Assembly (NCBI GenBank): GCA_039090855.1
Contig: CM077022.1
Location: 75,912,971 to 75,976,970, forward strand
Direction of reading: 5' to 3'
DNA from: Macrothele yani
Lineage: Eukaryota; Arthropoda; Arachnida; Araneae; Macrothelidae
Length of the DNA stretch: 64,000 nucleotides
Numbering within the stretch: position 1 is the stretch's first letter; each line of letters opens with the position of its first letter. This document shows, piece by piece, positions 54,850 to 64,000 of this stretch. The translations under genes were made by a program, and so were the position numbers. Under the pieces are notes generated by a model. The model did not search any database and had not been told where the DNA came from. It saw nothing but the letters and a program-made list of their open reading frames with translations.

Positions 54850-57800
54850 GTCCAACTGGAACCGTCAGCTGTGGGCTAATCCCCTACACTGATGTACTTA
54901 CCTGATTAAAAAGACAAAAGGAAATACTAAAAATGACTCCAGTGTGGGATATGGTGGACCTACCACACTTGAGAAGTACTGTCCACCACGGAATCGACCT
55001 GGACTTTCTAAACGGCGTATGTGAAAGAGCTCTCGGCTGAGTGAGTGAAAGATTGGTGTATGGAATGCTAGAGGTATAAATGGCAATATGAATGAGGTGA
55101 TTGAAGAGATGAATAAGTGTAGATTGGATGTGCTGTGTGTAAGTAAAACCAAAAAGAAGGAAATTGGTATGGAAGAAGTGAATGGAATGGTGAGTGTGTG
55201 GTCTGGAGTTTTGGATAATGTGAGAGGACAGGCTGGTATAGGTGGGATTTTAAGTGAAAAGATGAACAACTTGATTCACCATAGTTGCATAAATGAGAGA
55301 ATTCTTTGGATTCGTTTTAAAGTGAAACTTCAGAGAATAGTAATTGTTGTAGTGTATGCTTCTAGTGACTGAACCCTCTGATAGGAAGAAAGATTTCTGG
55401 AATAAGCTAAAAGCTGTTTTGAGCCAGTTTGGTGCTAAAGAGAAAGTTAAAATAGCAGGGGATTTCAATGCTAGAGTAGGTGTGCAGAATGCAATTTCTG
55501 ACAATGTTCTGGGTAAGTTTAATGATCCTTATGTGAATGATAATGGTGAAAGATTAATTGAACTCTGCATTGCGAATAGTTTGTGTGTATCTAATACATT
55601 TTTCAACCACAAGTATATACACACATATACTTGGGAAAATCATACTCTTGGTCAAAAGAGTGTGATAGATTTTGTTGTTTACGATCAGCGTTTGAAACAC
55701 TTAGTTGTTGACACCCGTGTGAGGAGAGGTGCGGATGTTGGTTCTGATCATTACATGGTAGTGTCACGAGTGAAACTTAATGTTGGTTGGAGGAAAAGGA
55801 ATAGGAAGAGACCCAGGATGGCAAGAATAAAGGTTGAAAGGATCCTTGAAAATCATCAGCGTTATTCTGACATACTCAGAGAACAACTGAAGGAGCTGAA
55901 TTCTTGTGAGAGGGATGTAGAAAAGAAGTGGGAATGTTTTAAGAACAGTGTTGTAACTGCTGCTAAAGAGGTCTGTGGCACCACAATAGTGGGTAACAAT
56001 GGAGGTGATGCTTGGTGGAATAGTGAGATTGAAGAGGCAGTAAAGAGAAAGAAGGAAGCCTATTTGGGGATGTTGCAAGGTAGAGCCTGTGTGAATGAAT
56101 ATCGCTGTAAGAAGCGTGAAGCTGCTAAGCTGGTTCGCTAGAGTAAGGTAAAGGATAGGAAGGAGAAGGTGGAAAGGCATGAACTGGATTTTTGGAAAGA
56201 TAGAAAGTCCTTCTGGAAGTACATGAGACTCAAGAAAAATAGGGGAAACTAAGTTGTGTGAAGAATGAGATCAGAGAAATGATATGGGAGCCCAATGAGT
56301 TAAGTGAAAGATGGGGTGAATACTTCTGTGAGTTATTAGATCAGGAAAGCAAAGATGATTCTGAGATGGATGCAGATGATGTCACAATGAGGGATGGAAG
56401 CACAGGAGGGATCTCAAGAGAAGTGTGTAAAGCTCTAAAATCTCTTCAGAATGATAAGGCTCCTGGAGTTGATGGCATAATTGCTGAGATGTTGAAATAT
56501 GGTGGTGACTCTGTAATTGATTGGTTAACTGACATTTGCCAGTTGTGCTGGGAGTTAGGAATGATCCCTTGGGATTGGAAGGATGTTATTATTGTTCCCT
56601 TGTGTAAGGGAAAAGGTGATAAAACTGAATGCAAGAAATATCGTGGTATTAGCCTACTAAGTGTGTCAGGGAAATTGTTTGGTAAGGTTGTTATTGAAAA
56701 AGTACGGGGTCTTACATTAGAGAAAGTGTGGGATGTCCAGAGTGGTTTTATGCCTGATAAAGGCTGCACTAACCAAATTTTTGCATTGTGCATGATGATT
56801 GAAAAGTATCTGGCTGTTGGTAAGAAAGTTTTTGCTGCCTTCATAGATTTAGAGAAAGCTTACAACCGAGTAAATAGGACAGTTTTGTGGAAGGTATTGA
56901 ATGAATATGATGTTACTGGGAATCTACTTAATAGTATAAAAGCCATGTATGCTGACAGTAGAGCTTGTGTATGAGTGAATGGTGTTTTATCAAAATGGTT
57001 TTCTATTGGTGCAGGAGTCAGGCAAGGTTGTGTATTGTCACCCTGGCTGTTTAATATATTTATGGATGCATGCATACATGATGCCAAAATAGATAATACT
57101 GGTTTATGTCTTGGTGATATCTATGTGTGCAGATTGCTATATGCTGATGACACTGTCTCGTTGGCAGAGAGCAAAAGTGAGTTGCAGAGTATGTTGTCCC
57201 GGATGCACGAAGTTTGCATGAAATTCAAACTGAGTATAAATGAGGGTAAAACCAAAGTTATGGTTTTTGAGAGAGGAACTGGTAGCACTGAATGTAATGT
57301 AAGTGTAAATGGCACAGTGATTGACCAGGTGAGTGAGTTTGTGGATTTAGGAAGCATATTTGACAGAGAGCAAATTGGATGGTGAAATAAGCAGGAGAGT
57401 AAATTCTTCATTGAAAGTCATGGCTGCTTTGGGAGGTTTTCACAGGAATGATGGGCTCTCAAGAGTCGTGCATGGCTGTGTGTGAGAGTGTAATTGTTCC
57501 TACTCTGATGTATGGCAGTGTAGCCTGGGTACTGCAGAAGAAACATAGGAGTTGTTTGTGTGCTGGAGAAATGCATTACTTACGGGGTGTTTGTGGCAAG
57601 ACACTTTCTGATTGTGCGAGGAATGAAGATGTGTTGCAGTTGTGTGATGTGAAGCAAAATGTTGTTAGCAAGGTGGAGACTTAATGTGCTTTGGTGGTTT
57701 GGCCATGTTGAAAGAATGAGTGATGATATGTTTACTAAGAAAATCTTTATAGCCCAAGTGGCAGGAAGAAAAGGCAGAGGAAGGCCAAGGAAGTCATGGG

Positions 57801-58045
57801 GGTGGGTTCAGATTCAGGAGTGTCTGCACGAGAAACAAATTCTGAGTATGAAGTATAGAAGATCTTGTGTACGGCATGTAATGAATGTCACTGAAGCCCA
57901 AGTTGTATGTCAAGATCGCTGTAAATGGATAAGTTTGATACGGCAACAGTAAGTAAAAACTATCTGGTAGTTTGTATTTCTCTTTGGAGCTAACCTCTGA
58001 ATCTCAGAGAACAGCTAAGTGATATGTATTGTATTGTATATGAGG
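54850..58045 (+). mobile_element. LINE-C (endonuclease-RT) copy 1, nearly full length
   Basis: A non-LTR retrotransposon of about 3.2 kb distinct from RTE-A. It has a 5' leader (approximate start), endonuclease, RT, a C-terminal domain and a 3' end in ATGTATTGTATTGTAT. Two further copies lie at 58432 and 59885. The 3' simple-repeat tail and single endonuclease-RT frame suggest an RTE-like clade. Confidence 0.85.
55052..57955 (+). pseudogene. LINE-C endonuclease-reverse transcriptase, broken
   Basis: The endonuclease runs from IGVWNARGINGN through KIAGDFNARVG, HTYTWENHTLGQKSVIDFVV and GADVGSDHYMVVSRVKL. The RT has KAPGVDGIIAEMLKYGG, YRGISLLSVSGKLFGKVVIE, SGFMPDKGCTNQIFAL, AAFIDLEKAYNRVNRTVLWK (first Asp), GVRQGCVLSPWLFNIFMDAC and LLYADDTVSLAESKSELQ (Asp pair). 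The C-terminal domain ends WFGHVERMSDDM and GRKGRGRPRKSW. Breaks: a frameshift near 55365, a stop at 56139-56141, an in-frame TGA at 56972-56974 and further shifts near 57385 and 57680. Catalytic motifs are intact. About 970 codons in all. Confidence 0.9.
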
Positions 58046-58431
58046 AGAAAACCACACGTACAGAATTACTATCAACAGAAAGTTAATGCATTATTTCTTA
58101 GATATTTAATGTCCAATAATTCCGTGCAATATCAACTAAAACTGAGGATCATATTACACACTTTTATGAATAGTTGCATTTCAAAATAGGTATTCATTTC
58201 AAAAAGTTTACTTTGTCTTCTGGAGTATAACATTCAGTAAAACCACTGATGAATAAATATACTTAGAAGCAGGGCTCAACAAATCCTGGGTGCCAGGTCA
58301 ACCAAGTGCCTAGAATTTTAACTGTAGCACCGTTTTTTTTTTTACTTGATATTTTGTAATTTCTGTTGTATAATATATAGATTATCTATTTAAAAGTTAT
58401 AAATTTAAGTACTGCAGATACCAATAAAAAA
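58046..58431. other. No gene recognised
   Basis: AT-rich DNA between two LINE-C copies. No recognisable element. Confidence 0.5.
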
Positions 58432-59884
58432 AAACTGTTCAACAGGACTGTGTCATCAGCGTAAAGCAACCTGCACACACACTTATTACCAAGACACAAA
58501 CCAGTATTATCCATTCTGGCATCACGCATGCATCCATAAATATATTAAACAGCCAGGGTGACATTACACAACCTTGCCTGACTCCTGTACCAATAGAAAA
58601 CCATTTCAATAAAACAATATTCACTCGTACACAAGCTCTACTGCCAGCATACATGGCTTTCACACTATTAAGTAGATTCCCAGTAATACCATATTTATTC
58701 AGTACCTTCCACAGAAGAGTCCTATTTACTTTGCCATAAGCTTTCTCTAAATCTATGAGGGCAGCAAACACTTTCTTTCCAACAGCAGATAATTTTCAAT
58801 CATCATTCGTAAAGCAAAAATTTGATAAGTGCAGCCCTTGCCAGGCATAAAGCCACTTTGCACATTCCACACTTTCTCTGATGTAAGACCCTGTACCCTA
58901 TCAATAACAATCTTTCCAAATATTTTCCCTGGCACACTCAGCAAACTGATACCATGAAAGTTCTTGCATCCAGTCCGATTACCATTTCCCTTATACAAGG
59001 GAACAATGATAGCATCCCTCCAATCATGAGGGATCGTTCCTAGCTCCCAACATAACTGGCAAATTTCAGTTAAACAGTCAGTCATAGAGTCACCATCATA
59101 TCTTAGCATCTCAGCAGATATCCCATCTACTCCCGAAGCCTAACCATTTTGAAGAAATTAATATTAGAGCTTTAACCACCTCTTCTCTGGAGATTCCACC
59201 CTTACTTCCATCTCTCACTATGACATCTGCTTCTGCCTCAGCATCATCTTTGCTTTCATGACCTAATAAATCACAGAAGTACTCACCCCATTTTTGACTT
59301 AGCTTATTGAGTTCCCATCTCATTTCTCCAATCCTATTCTTTACACAACTTAGAATTTTATTTCCCCTATTTTTCCTGTCTTATGCACTTCCAGAATGCT
59401 TTTCTATCTTTCCAAAGAGCCAAATCATACCTTTCCTCCCTATCTTTTTCTTTACTCTGGCAAACCAGCTTTGCTGCCTCACACTTACAGCGATATTCAT
59501 CCTCAGAAACTCTACCTTGTAGCATCCCCAAGTAATCTTTCTTCTTTCTCTTTACTGCTTCTTTAACCTCACTGTTCCACCAAGCATCATCTTTAAATCT
59601 CCCCACTGCTGCAGTACCACAGACCTCTTCAGCAGCAGTGACAATACAGTTCTTAAAACATGTCCACTTCTTTTCTACATCCCTCTCGCACGCCTTCAAC
59701 TCATTCAGACGTTCACTGAGTAAATCAGAGTAACACTGATGTTCTTCAGACAGCTTTTCAACCTTTATTCTTTTCACCTTAGGCATCTTCTTATACCTCC
59801 TTCTCCAACCAACTTTTAGTTTCACCCATGATACTAATAGGTGATGATCAGAGCCAACATCTGCTCCCGATGTACTGCTCCTGA
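58432..59884 (-). mobile_element. LINE-C copy 2, internal fragment, minus strand
   Basis: A minus-strand piece running from the end of the endonuclease (VKLKVGWRRRYKKMPKVKRI) through the RT (DWRDAIIVPLYKGNGNRTGC, ALIDLEKAYGKVNRTLLWKV, GVRQGCVMSPWLFNIFMDAC) to the ADD region. There it stops abruptly at 58439 without a 3' end. Frames change near 58760, 59110 and 59330. Missing its 3' end, it cannot be a simple truncated insertion; it is either one arm of an inverted insertion with copy 3 or a rearrangement product. Confidence 0.85.
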
Positions 59885-61465
59885 TGCTATCATAATTCCC
59901 TTTTTATAAGGGAAAAGGTGATCAGGCTGAATGCAAGAACTATCATGGTATTAATGTGCTAAGGGTTCCAGGAAAAATGTTTGGCAAGGTCATTATTGAT
60001 AAGGTAGGAGGTCTTATATCAGAGAAAGTGTGGGATGTGCAGAGTGGCTTTTTATGCTTGGTAAGGGCTGCACTAACCAAATTTTTGCATTATGTATCAT
60101 GATTGAAAAGTATCTGTCTGTTGGTAAGAAATTTTTTGCTGTCTTGATAAATTGAGAGAAAGCTTATGACCAAGTGAATAGGATACTTCTGTGGAAGGTA
60201 TTGAATAAAAATAGTATTGGGAATCTACTTAATGGTCTCAAAGCCATGTATGCTGGCAATAGAGCAAGTGTATGAGTGAATGGTTTTCTATTAGAACAGG
60301 AGTTAGACAAGGTTGTGTAATACTAATATCTGTTCAAAAACGTTAAATTTAACCAATGAACTTTACTACGTGGCATATTATATTGAGTTCTTTAGCAGGA
60401 TATCATAGAAGTCCTGTCATTTTTTTTTTCTGTTCTTCAAGTGAAGAACAGAAAAAATGACAGGACTTCTATGATATCCTGCTAAAGAGCTCAAGGTTGT
60501 GTAATGTCATCGTGGCTGTTTAATATATTTACGGATGTGTGATGCCGAAATGGACAACACTTGTTTATGTCTTTGTAATATCTGTGTGTGCAGATTGCTG
60601 TATGCTGATGATTCAGTCCTGTTGGCAGAGAGCAAAAGTGAGTTGCAGGGTATGTTGTTCCGGATTTACAAAGTTTGTTGGAAATTCAAACTGAGAAAGG
60701 AAAAACCAAATTTATGGTTTTTTTCAGTGAGGAACTGTTAGCACTGAATGCAGGATAAGTCTAAATGGCACAGTGATTGACCAAGTCAATTAGTTCATAC
60801 ATTTGGGAAGCATGTTTGACAGAGGGAACAAATTAGATGGTAAAATTAGTAGGCAATTGAACTCTTCGTTGAAAGTCATAGCTGCTTTAGGAGGATTTCA
60901 CAGAAATGATGGATTCTCAAGGAAGTCCTGAATGGCTGTGTGTAATTGTTCCTACTCTGTTGTACGGCAGTGAAACCTGGGTTCTGCAGAAGAGACATAG
61001 TCGTTTGTGTGTTGGAGAGATGCATTACAGGACTCGCTCTGATCACACGAGGAATGAAGATGAGTTGCAGTTGTGTAATGCTAGACAAAATGTTGTTAGT
61101 AAGGTGGAGACTAATATTCTTCTGTGATTTGGTCATGTTGAAAGAATGAGTGATGAGATGCTTACTAAGAGAATTTTTTCTGCCCAAGTGGCAGGAAAAA
61201 AGGTAGAGGAAGGCCTAGGAAATCTTGCGAGAACCAGATTCAGGAATATCTGCATGAGAAAAAGATTGAGTATGAAGTACAAAATGTCTTGTGCGCATTG
61301 TGTGATGGACGTCAGTGAAGCTGAAGCTGTGTGCCAACATAGCTGTAAATGGAGACATTTGATACACCAATATTAAATAAATTCTAGTTCCATCAGTTAA
61401 ACATTTATCTGGCAGTTTGTCTTTCTTTGAAAAGCTAACCTCTGAATTTCAGGGAACTGCTTAAT
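59885..61465 (+). mobile_element. LINE-C copy 3, 5'-truncated, plus strand
   Basis: Starts in the RT at IIIPFLYKGKGDQAEC and continues through the C-terminal region to the same 3' end as copy 1 (GCTAACCTCTGAATTTCAGG). It then runs into a long (TATG)n tract. It lies head to head with copy 2. Many stops and shifts; a 170 bp hairpin insertion at 60322 splits the RQGCV motif region. Dead copy. Confidence 0.85.
60322..60491. mobile_element. 170 bp hairpin insertion with 14 bp TSD
   Basis: An insertion in LINE-C copy 3 flanked by CAAGGTTGTGTAAT at 60308-60321 and 60492-60505. The first 63 bp are unpaired. The remainder is a near-perfect hairpin: GAGTTCTTTAGCAGGATATC at 60385 pairs with GATATCCTGCTAAAGAGCTC ending at 60492, with a stem of about 50 bp and a loop of only a few bases near 60439. 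There is no A tail and no tRNA box. Confidence 0.8.
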
Positions 61466-61466
61466 G

Positions 61467-61497
<31 letters not shown>

Positions 61498-61528
61498 TGT
61501 ATGTATGTATGTATGTATGTATGTATGT

Positions 61529-61560
<32 letters not shown>
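61466..61560. repeat. (TATG)n and (TG)n microsatellite at LINE-C 3' end
   Basis: About 60 bp of TATG units then about 30 bp of TG, directly joined to the RTE-A fragment at 61561. The copy-1 3' end carries the related GTATT repeat, so the tract probably grew from the LINE tail. Confidence 0.9.
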
Positions 61561-62069
61561 CAAGGTGACACCATATCTCCCACACTTTTTAATGCTACAT
61601 TACAAAATGTCTTTTTATCATTGAACTGGGAAAACAAAGGGATAAAGATTAATGTAGACTATTTAACTCAATTTTGTTGTGCTGATTTCATTTTTGCAAC
61701 TGCCACATCAGAGCTTCAAAGTATGATGAAGTATCCGGGATTGAAAATGAACTTTCGGAAGACAAAACCAATGTATAATGCTTTTACAAGAAATGAAGAT
61801 TCATCAATTGATGAGGAAAAACTGGAGATAACTGATATGCACATTTACCTTGGACAGCAGATATCAAGTGAGGGTCACATTGAGAAATTAATTAATCAGT
61901 GTATAAAACTTGGCTGGAGAGCTTTTGGAAGAAACAGAACTATTTTTAAGAGCAATATGCCAGTATGTCTTAAAAGAAAAGCATTTAATCAATGCATCCT
62001 TCCAGTGTTTACATATGGAGCAGAGACATGAACCTTAACTAAAAAAAGACATACAAAGACTGCAGATCA
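61561..62069 (+). mobile_element. RTE-A LINE fragment, plus strand
   Basis: About 510 bp of the RTE-A RT and C-terminal region, entering at QGDTISPTLFNATLQNVF and ending after LPVFTYGAET, a stop and LTKKDIQRLQ. The FADD catalytic segment is corrupted (CADFIFA) and about 14 residues are deleted after it. Both ends are truncated. Confidence 0.85.
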
Positions 62070-62178
62070 ACACTAGCACTACTCTCTGCTGCTCAGTGAA
62101 AGATTAAATGTTTGTGAGCGACTGATATGAAAGAGTGGGTATCAGCCTGCTGAGAGTATCACGATGTGTGGAACTATA

Positions 62179-63421
62179 CTTTGATTCACCCTAAGAAAAC
62201 ACTGAAAGGAAAGGTACAAGAGCCTACGCACTCGCTGAGCCTCCGGGGACGGCCAAAAGTTATGTTCATGCGCGTCACTCCCCACTGTGTCCTGCTGTTT
62301 GCAGCTGTCAATCACTTCCCCCATCAACTCATTGGCACCGTCACCCACACTCTCTCCGGTTTAATGGTTGCTGATGAGGGCGTTTTAAGGGACGGAATTT
62401 TTTTCTCAAAAATGCTTCAAATTCGTTGATATTTTATCGTATGATGTTTAGCAACAGTCTGAGACTACCTTTTTAAATTTCGCCCGAATATGTTGAAAAC
62501 TTCCAGAGTTAATTTTTTCCCCCATCTTTTAAACTTTTATTGGCGATTCTTTTGATGCCGCTCTTATGGTTCCTATTTTTTTTTTATTAGAAGGAATCTA
62601 AGTGGGGAAATTATGGGAAAGGCGGATACCTTCATTCCATTCATATGCCACTCAGTAATTTGCGGGCATATGAAAATGCTGCGCTCGTTGACGCCATCGA
62701 TATTGTTTCGATCACAAAATAAAAAGATAAAACAATAATTACAGAAATGGCTGAAAGGCGCAGTGAAACAATGAACTGCGTTTCTCTTGTAGATTTAAAA
62801 TATTATTAAATACAAGCTACTGTTTCCTTCCAATAAAAAAAATCAAAGAATATGAGACAAAAATACCAGTAAATGAAAACAGCGATGTGAATGATGTGAA
62901 AGTCGGAAAAAGAATCAGTGAGTTACTGAAATGACATGCACAACCAACCCCTGCTTGGACAAACAGTTTCAGCACAAAAGTTGCTCCTGTCTCCAAAATC
63001 CCCCCCCCCCCCACCCTCAAACATTTCTTGGAAACACAGCCGCCTCCACATAACACCAGCTTGATGGGTAAGGAACTATTGTAACCGCCCTGTTGCAGCA
63101 GCCCCTTCAAGGCATTCTTTCTCCTGCCCAGCAGCCCAGGAAGGATTAGTGATGGTGGAGCTTTGTCTCCCAAACACTGCATATCTATGCATGTGTGGGC
63201 TGATCTAATTTTAAAATTTAATTTCAGAAAATAGATCATTTCTATTAGATTTATGTCTAAAATAACTATATGTACTTATGAGTAAACAGCTAGGGCAATA
63301 CAAAGTAGGATTCGGACAATAAATGCGTTGATTTTTACGGAAAATGTTGGGAACTACTTTTAGTTGCGGAGGTAGGTTTCACGTACCTTTCGCTTCAGTG
63401 TCTTCTTAGGGTGAATCGAAG
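62179..63421. mobile_element. Unclassified element with ~42 bp inverted termini
   Basis: CTTTGATTCACCCTAAGAAA at 62179 is mirrored at the right end (complement reads CTTCGATTCACCCTAAGAAG). Similarity continues for about 42 bp to AAAGGTAC, with TA on both outer sides (62177-62178 and 63422-63423). The 1.2 kb interior has no recognisable transposase; a minus-strand frame at 62817-63239 is Gly/Leu-rich around a C-run and looks spurious. Possibly a non-autonomous Tc1/mariner-type element. Confidence 0.6.
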
Positions 63422-64000
63422 TATAAATCCTGTATTTACCAAGAGTTTGTATAGGAACAACTTGGAAATTAAAGAAGAAATTATTTTATATGCACATGGT
63501 TTGTATGTAAGACAGAAATGGTGTCATCCATGTGTCTAACTCTTCAAAAAGCATTGAAATTGTGCCATCCCCATTGGTGGATTTAGTTACCTGGGCCCTG
63601 CACACAACATTGGTTTTTGCCCCCCCTCACCTTGCCTACCATCCTTTAAAAATAGTGGTTTTTGTTTTTATACTTTTTACATTTTTATACTAATGTATAT
63701 TATTTTTACATTTTTATACTAATGTATGCAAAAGTATTTTTATTGCAAAGAAGTTTGACTTCAGGATTTCAACAGAATTACATATTTTAAGTGGCCTCCC
63801 CCCAACATTATTTGACCATTTTTGCAGTTGTATGTATGTTGTGGTTTGCTGCTGTAATAACTCAAAAACTATTATGGCTATCAAGATGAAATTTACTATT
63901 TTGGGGTCTTGTGATTTTCTGATAGGGAAGAATTAGTGGAATTTACAAGTGAGGGAAGGCCTTTGGTCACTGAAACACAGTACTGGCATTTAACATGCTA
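63422..64000. other. No gene recognised
   Basis: AT-rich DNA to the window edge, with a 28 bp local duplication near 63675-63725 (TTTTTACATTTTTATACTAATGTAT-like). No coding signal. Confidence 0.5.

Larger units (their letters stand above)
54461..64000 (+). other. USP32 intron 2 (5' part), beyond the window end
   Basis: Begins with GTACAG. I found no third USP32 coding exon up to 64000. Everything recognised inside is transposon-derived, plus AT-rich unique DNA (54461-54849 and 58046-58431). Confidence 0.65.

Noticed and set aside
61397..61585. Open frame of repeated His-Thr/Tyr-Ile and its opposite Met-Tyr-Val-Cys frame
   Set aside because: Translation of the (TATG)n/(TG)n tract; the plus frame only becomes meaningful where it enters the LINE fragment.
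62817..63239. 140-codon minus frame with Gly/Cys-rich parts
   Set aside because: Its composition comes from a C-run near 63001 and no domain is visible; it lies inside an element with inverted termini.
54461..64000. Third USP32 exon
   Set aside because: I searched the stretches between elements for an open segment with GT-AG borders continuing the family sequence and found none.

Overview
This is eukaryotic DNA, most likely from an arthropod with a large, AT-rich, transposon-filled genome. The evidence is split coding exons with GT-AG borders, a pol III tRNA-derived SINE family, several LINE families, Tc1/mariner, hAT and Penelope-like remnants, and (TA)n tracts. No bacterial-type operon, CRISPR array or free-standing RNA gene was seen. 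The species cannot be named from the sequence.

The only host gene recognised is a plus-strand orthologue of USP32 (ubiquitin-specific protease 32), reduced here to its first two coding exons: 9471-9528 and 54333-54460. Their phases fit exactly (1 nt + 2 nt completes a Val codon). Joined, they encode the conserved start of USP32, beginning with a Met-Gly myristoylation signal. The intron between them is about 44.8 kb. Intron 2 runs from 54461 past the window end. Nearly everything else is transposon debris in the upstream region (1-9470), intron 1 and intron 2.

Upstream region: a broken hAT transposase (2-442), a 2.2 kb palindromic foldback element (3350-5545), one RTE fragment, and a dense cluster of about 215 bp SINEs, most with clear target-site duplications (TSDs).

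Intron 1: a DD41D mariner relative with very long inverted termini (10648-11408); an almost complete RTE element (12866-16041) followed by an older copy (16447-19612); a Tc1 element spoiled by two stops (19630-21172); Penelope-like remnants; a mariner (25262-26581); a hAT nested in a Tigger-like element (26866-28091); a 5 kb LINE with ORF1, endonuclease, RT and RNase H (29757-34980, minus); two more Tc1 elements (36079-37436 and 47238-48664); a second DD41D element (39734-40797); a second nearly complete RTE copy (42131-45302, minus); a rearranged Penelope-like block holding a pogo element (50797-53525); and a MITE just before exon 2.

Intron 2: three copies of another endonuclease-RT LINE, one split by a 170 bp hairpin insertion; a (TATG)n/(TG)n tract; an RTE fragment; and an unclassified element with inverted termini (62179-63421).

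The transposon genes do not work together with the host gene. They are independent insertions, mostly dead, with the two long RTE copies the youngest autonomous ones. No convincing new multi-gene system was found. The most notable items are the hidden USP32 start exons, the foldback element, the two small hairpin insertions with TSDs, the long-TIR DD41D elements and an exact 56 bp duplicated segment.
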